Shown here: piece by piece, positions 7,954 to 9,742 of the stretch
Layout: each line of letters starts with the position of its first letter
Numbering within the stretch: position 1 is the first letter of the stretch
From: Bacteroidota bacterium
Lineage (GTDB): Bacteria > Bacteroidota > Bacteroidia > Bacteroidales > Lentimicrobiaceae
Length of the DNA stretch: 9,742 bases
Direction: 5' to 3'
Assembly: GCA_023428585.1 (NCBI GenBank)
Contig: JAEYXG010000241.1
Coordinates: 1-9,742 of the forward strand
Notes under the pieces: model-generated
Seen by the model: only the letters and a program-made list of their open reading frames with translations
What the model was told of the DNA's origin: nothing
The model's database searches: none
Position numbers and translations under genes: made by a program

Positions 7954-8496
7954 TTAATCTTTCTCTACTTGCATAAATCCCAGTTCGAGAGGGGTTTTAC
8001 GGCCAAATATTTTAACCATTACTTTCAATTTCTTCTTCTCCTCGTTTATCTCTTCGATAACGCCGGTAAAGCTATTGAAAGGCCCATCAATTACTGTTAC
8101 GGTTTCGCCGACAATAAACGGAACGCTGACTTCTTCGCCTTGTTCTGTTAATTCATCAACTTTACCTAATATGCGATTCACTTCTGCAGGTCGAAGGGGA
8201 ACGGGTTCACCCTTTGATCCAAGGAAGCCTAATACTCCCGGTACATTCTTGATAATGTGTGGGATTTCACCAGTTAAAATTGCTTCAATCAATATATAGC
8301 CCGGAAGATAATTCCGTTCTTTACTGATCTTCTTTCCCTTGTGCACCTGATAAACTTTCTCAGTTGGGATCAACACCTGAGATATGACATCATGCAAACC
8401 CAAGCGGCTAATTTCACTTTCAAGGTATTGTTTTACCTTTTTTTCATTACCGCTGATGGCCCTGATTACATACCACTTTTTAGCTTGATCACTCAT
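7954..8496 (-). CDS. nusG: Transcription termination/antitermination factor NusG
   Basis: Housekeeping NusG, which binds the RNA polymerase clamp through its NGN domain and contacts ribosomal protein S10 or Rho through its KOW domain. It has 180 residues, the usual length. The NGN domain spans about 6-115 (KKWYVIRAISGNEKKVKQYL at the start; RNYLPGYILIEA and VPGVLGFLG in the core). The KOW domain spans about 125-178 (VGETVTVIDGPFNSFTGVIE, ending TPLELGFMQVEKD). Position between secE and rplK is the conserved location of the general NusG, which separates it from the specialised UpxY-type paralogues that Bacteroidota carry in capsule operons. The start is ATG at 8496-8494, with a leader lacking a Shine-Dalgarno sequence. 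The spacer to secE is 64 bases, without a clear promoter. Confidence 0.98.
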   Translation of the reverse strand: MSDQAKKWYVIRAISGNEKKVKQYLESEISRLGLHDVISQVLIPTEKVYQVHKGKKISKERNYLPGYILIEAILTGEIPHIIKNVPGVLGFLGSKGEPVPLRPAEVNRILGKVDELTEQGEEVSVPFIVGETVTVIDGPFNSFTGVIEEINEEKKKLKVMVKIFGRKTPLELGFMQVEKD

Positions 8497-8560
8497 ACAG
8501 ACGCCTGGTTAGGATTGAAATCAAATAACTGATATATTAGTAGAAAAAGCAGGTTGTTCA

Positions 8561-8758
8561 TTAAAACAGCAGGTAGAACTGTTTCAACAAAGTTTGGAAA
8601 GACATATCCATCAAATAAACGACTAAAGCGATTATAAGGGAAGCGACGGATACTACTATTGCACTATTTTGGAGTTCACTCCATGTGGGCCAGGATGTTT
8701 TATTCACCAACTCATCGTAACTTTCGTTGATGTATTCCTGAATTTTTGTCTTTGCCAT
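8561..8758 (-). CDS. secE: Preprotein translocase subunit SecE, short single-helix form
   Basis: Small essential subunit that clamps the two halves of SecY in the inner-membrane translocon. It has 65 residues, half the 127 of E. coli but normal for the minimal one-helix form found in most bacteria. An N-terminal amphipathic segment (about 1-20, MAKTKIQEYINESYDELVNK) is followed by the conserved WPTWSELQ motif (residues 23-30) that links to the membrane helix. The single transmembrane helix is about 33-51 (AIVVSVASLIIALVVYLM). A short hydrophobic tail ends at FYLLF. The ATG at 8758-8756 is 21 bases after the 3' end of tRNA-Trp; that gap contains eight consecutive A (8774-8767) in the transcript. 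The close tRNA-secE spacing suggests they are cotranscribed and separated by tRNA processing. Confidence 0.96.
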   Translation of the reverse strand: MAKTKIQEYINESYDELVNKTSWPTWSELQNSAIVVSVASLIIALVVYLMDMSFQTLLKQFYLLF

Positions 8759-8779
8759 TTAACCTATTTTTTTTAATTG

Positions 8780-8852
8780 CACGGGAGGAGAGACTCGAAC
8801 TCCCAACCAACGGTTTTGGAGACCGCTACTCTACCAATTGAGCTACACCCGT
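8780..8852 (-). tRNA. trnW: tRNA-Trp, anticodon CCA
   Basis: A 73-base cloverleaf on the minus strand. The acceptor is ACGGGTG against CTCCCGT with discriminator G73; the D arm is GCTC/GAGT. The anticodon stem is GCGGT/ACCGT around loop CTCCAAA, anticodon CCA at 8819-8817. The T arm is GGGAG-TTCGAGT-CTCTC. Tryptophan identity elements A1-U72, G5-C68, A9 and G73 are present. The 3' CCA is not encoded (the genome reads CAA after G73). Acceptor position 6-67 is U-U, a mismatch; U-A would be expected. The location between tuf and secE is the conserved place for this tRNA in Bacteroidota. Confidence 0.97.
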
Positions 8853-8853
8853 T

Positions 8854-8869
8854 TGAGTATTGTTACTCA
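8854..8869 (-). other. Small hairpin directly upstream of tRNA-Trp
   Basis: TGAGTA and TACTCA (6 bp) surround a 4-base loop, ending one base before the tRNA 5' end. It is the last of a chain of hairpins that fills the tuf-tRNA spacer. It could fold in the 5' leader that RNase P removes. The structure is seen; any role is inferred. Confidence 0.35.
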
Positions 8870-8914
8870 CAGAGATTACTCTCTGCCATAAATCATCATT
8901 CAATATGGCAGAGA
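8870..8914 (-). other. Hairpin with a switchable arm in the tuf-tRNA-Trp spacer
   Basis: An 11-bp perfect stem joins 8880-8890 and 8904-8914 (TCTCTGCCATA with TATGGCAGAGA) around a 13-base loop. The outer six bases of one arm (8880-8885, TCTCTG) can instead pair with CAGAGA at 8870-8875 around a 4-base loop. The two pairings exclude each other because they share one arm. The 11-bp form should be much more stable. No T tract follows on the transcribed strand. Confidence 0.45.
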
Positions 8915-8942
8915 TAAAGGTATTCTAGTGAATACCTTTATC
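8913..8942 (-). terminator. 13-bp perfect hairpin just after tuf (3'-end structure, terminator-like but without T run)
   Basis: GATAAAGGTATTC (8913-8925) and GAATACCTTTATC (8930-8942) form a perfect 13-bp stem with a 4-base loop, starting 10 bases after the tuf stop codon. It is the expected place for a tuf 3'-end or processing structure. On the transcribed strand the bases after the stem read TCTGCCATATTG, so the T run of a standard intrinsic terminator is missing. It could end or protect tuf mRNA while letting some transcription continue into tRNA-Trp and secE. The hairpin is certain; calling it a terminator is tentative. Confidence 0.4.
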
Positions 8943-8952
8943 CCGATTTTTC

Positions 8953-9742
8953 TTAGATGTCAAGTATCTCGGTCACCTGTCCTGCTCCCACTGTTCTACC
9001 ACCTTCACGGATTGCAAAACGTAAGTTCTTTGACATAGCGATCGGTTGAATAAGCTTAACAGTAATTGTCAGGTTATCACCAGGCATTACCATCTCTACT
9101 CCTTCAGGAAGAATTACTTCACCGGTAACGTCAGTTGTTCTGAAATAGAACTGGGGACGATACTTGTTGTGGAATGGAGTGTGACGTCCACCTTCTTCTT
9201 TCTTAAGGATATAAACCTCTGCTTTAAATTCTTTATGTGGTTTTACAGAACCTGGTTTTGCAATAACCATTCCACGACGAATAGCTTCTTTGTCAATACC
9301 ACGGAGCAATAAACCTGCGTTATCACCAGCCTCACCTGTATCGAGGATTTTACGGAACATCTCAACTCCTGTAACAACTGATTTCAATTTCTCAGCGTCA
9401 AGGCCAATGATCTCAACAGGGTCACCAGTATGGATCACTCCAGTTTCAATACGTCCGGTAGCAACGGTACCACGACCGGTAATAGAGAATACGTCTTCAA
9501 CTGGCATAAGGAAGTCCTTATCAATATCACGCGGAGGCAGTGGAATCCAGCTGTCAACAGCGTCCATAAGTTCAATAATCTTTTCTACCCAAACTGGTTC
9601 TTTATTCAAACCTCCAAGGGCAGAACCACGAATAACTGGAGTAGCATCACCATCAAAACCATAGAAGGTAAGAAGGTCACGGATTTCCATCTCAACGAGA
9701 TCAAGAAGTTCACCGTCGTCAACAAGGTCCACTTTATTCATA
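8953..9742 (-). CDS. tuf: Elongation factor Tu (EF-Tu), C-terminal two thirds, runs off the right edge
   Basis: GTPase that delivers aminoacyl-tRNA to the ribosomal A site. About 263 codons are present, to a TAA at 8955-8953. The MNKVD at the right edge is not the true start: it is the internal G4 guanine-specificity motif NKxD (bases 9738-9727), so roughly the first 130 residues, including the P-loop and switch regions, lie outside the window. Visible parts are the G5 motif RGSALGGL and domain II from about DFLMPVEDVFSITGRGTVAT through VEMFRKILDTGEAGDNAGLL. Domain III follows, from about HKEFKAEVYILKKEEGGRHT to GRTVGAGQVTEILDI. G4 reads NKVD where E. coli has NKCD. It is the first gene of the cluster in this window, 100 bases upstream of tRNA-Trp, with a strong hairpin right after its stop. 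Confidence 0.98.
   Translation of the reverse strand, partial: MNKVDLVDDGELLDLVEMEIRDLLTFYGFDGDATPVIRGSALGGLNKEPVWVEKIIELMDAVDSWIPLPPRDIDKDFLMPVEDVFSITGRGTVATGRIETGVIHTGDPVEIIGLDAEKLKSVVTGVEMFRKILDTGEAGDNAGLLLRGIDKEAIRRGMVIAKPGSVKPHKEFKAEVYILKKEEGGRHTPFHNKYRPQFYFRTTDVTGEVILPEGVEMVMPGDNLTITVKLIQPIAMSKNLRFAIREGGRTVGAGQVTEILDI

Noticed and set aside
8497..8560. Possible promoter for nusG: GTTATTTG in the secE-nusG spacer.
   Set aside because: It fails the TA of the TAnnTTTG element and has no TTG at the right distance upstream.
8886..8930. Possible promoter upstream of tRNA-Trp in the tuf-trnW spacer.
   Set aside because: A TTG is present but no acceptable TAnnTTTG follows at 19-21 bases; the region is explained better by its hairpins.
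1281..9664. Open frames on the plus strand opposite rpoC, rpoB, rplJ, rplK, nusG and tuf (60-169 codons).
   Set aside because: All lie antisense to highly conserved genes, show no recognisable protein features, and their composition follows from the codon pattern of the gene on the other strand.
9739..9741. The ATG at the right edge as a start for a 262-residue protein.
   Set aside because: It is the internal methionine before the EF-Tu NKxD motif; the real gene continues beyond the window.
1..9742. A mobile element, defence system, CRISPR array or other new gene system hidden in the window.
   Set aside because: Every base is accounted for by conserved housekeeping genes or spacers of at most 142 bases. 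No terminal repeats, transposase, phage-like or unknown genes are present.

Overview
This window is a stretch of the core transcription/translation gene cluster of a bacterium that is very probably a member of the Bacteroidota. Everything is encoded on the minus strand, so transcription runs from the right end to the left. In transcription order the genes are: tuf (EF-Tu, 5' end cut off), tRNA-Trp(CCA), secE, nusG, rplK (L11), rplA (L1), rplJ (L10), rplL (L7/L12), rpoB (β) and rpoC (β', 3' end cut off). The Bacteroidota assignment rests on three things: the order tuf-trnW-secE-nusG-rplKAJL-rpoBC; lineage-style wording in the proteins (L10 ending in TLSEREA, the β stretch NAEPPDEETARGIIDKLFFS, a 65-residue one-helix SecE); and A-rich start regions with no Shine-Dalgarno sequence in front of any of the eight genes whose start is visible. 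I cannot name a genus or species.

Layout: 1-1647 is the N-terminal 549 codons of rpoC. 1749-5555 is complete rpoB, which begins at a TTG codon. 5698-6078 is rplL, 6155-6676 rplJ, 6718-7413 rplA, 7462-7911 rplK, 7954-8496 nusG and 8561-8758 secE. 8780-8852 is tRNA-Trp, and 8953-9742 is the C-terminal two thirds of tuf. No gap reaches 300 bases; the largest is 142 bases (rplL-rpoB), so every non-coding stretch is a short spacer. The ribosomal-protein spacers are 41-76 bases and show little structure. The three larger spacers (rpoB-rpoC 101, rplL-rpoB 142, tuf-trnW 100 bases) each hold strong inverted repeats.

The genes serve one production line. EF-Tu and tRNA-Trp act in elongation. SecE anchors the Sec translocon. 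NusG couples RNA polymerase to the ribosome and to Rho. L11, L1, L10 and L7/L12 build the two stalks of the large subunit where EF-Tu and other GTPases dock. β and β' form the catalytic core of RNA polymerase.

I found no undescribed gene system, mobile element, CRISPR array or foreign insertion; the gene content is ordinary. The parts worth a second look are regulatory: the tandem hairpins between rplL and rpoB (one terminator-like), the hairpin plus T-rich tract between rpoB and rpoC, the chain of hairpins between tuf and tRNA-Trp with a shared arm that can pair two ways, the TTG start of rpoB, and a U-U mismatch in the tRNA-Trp acceptor stem.
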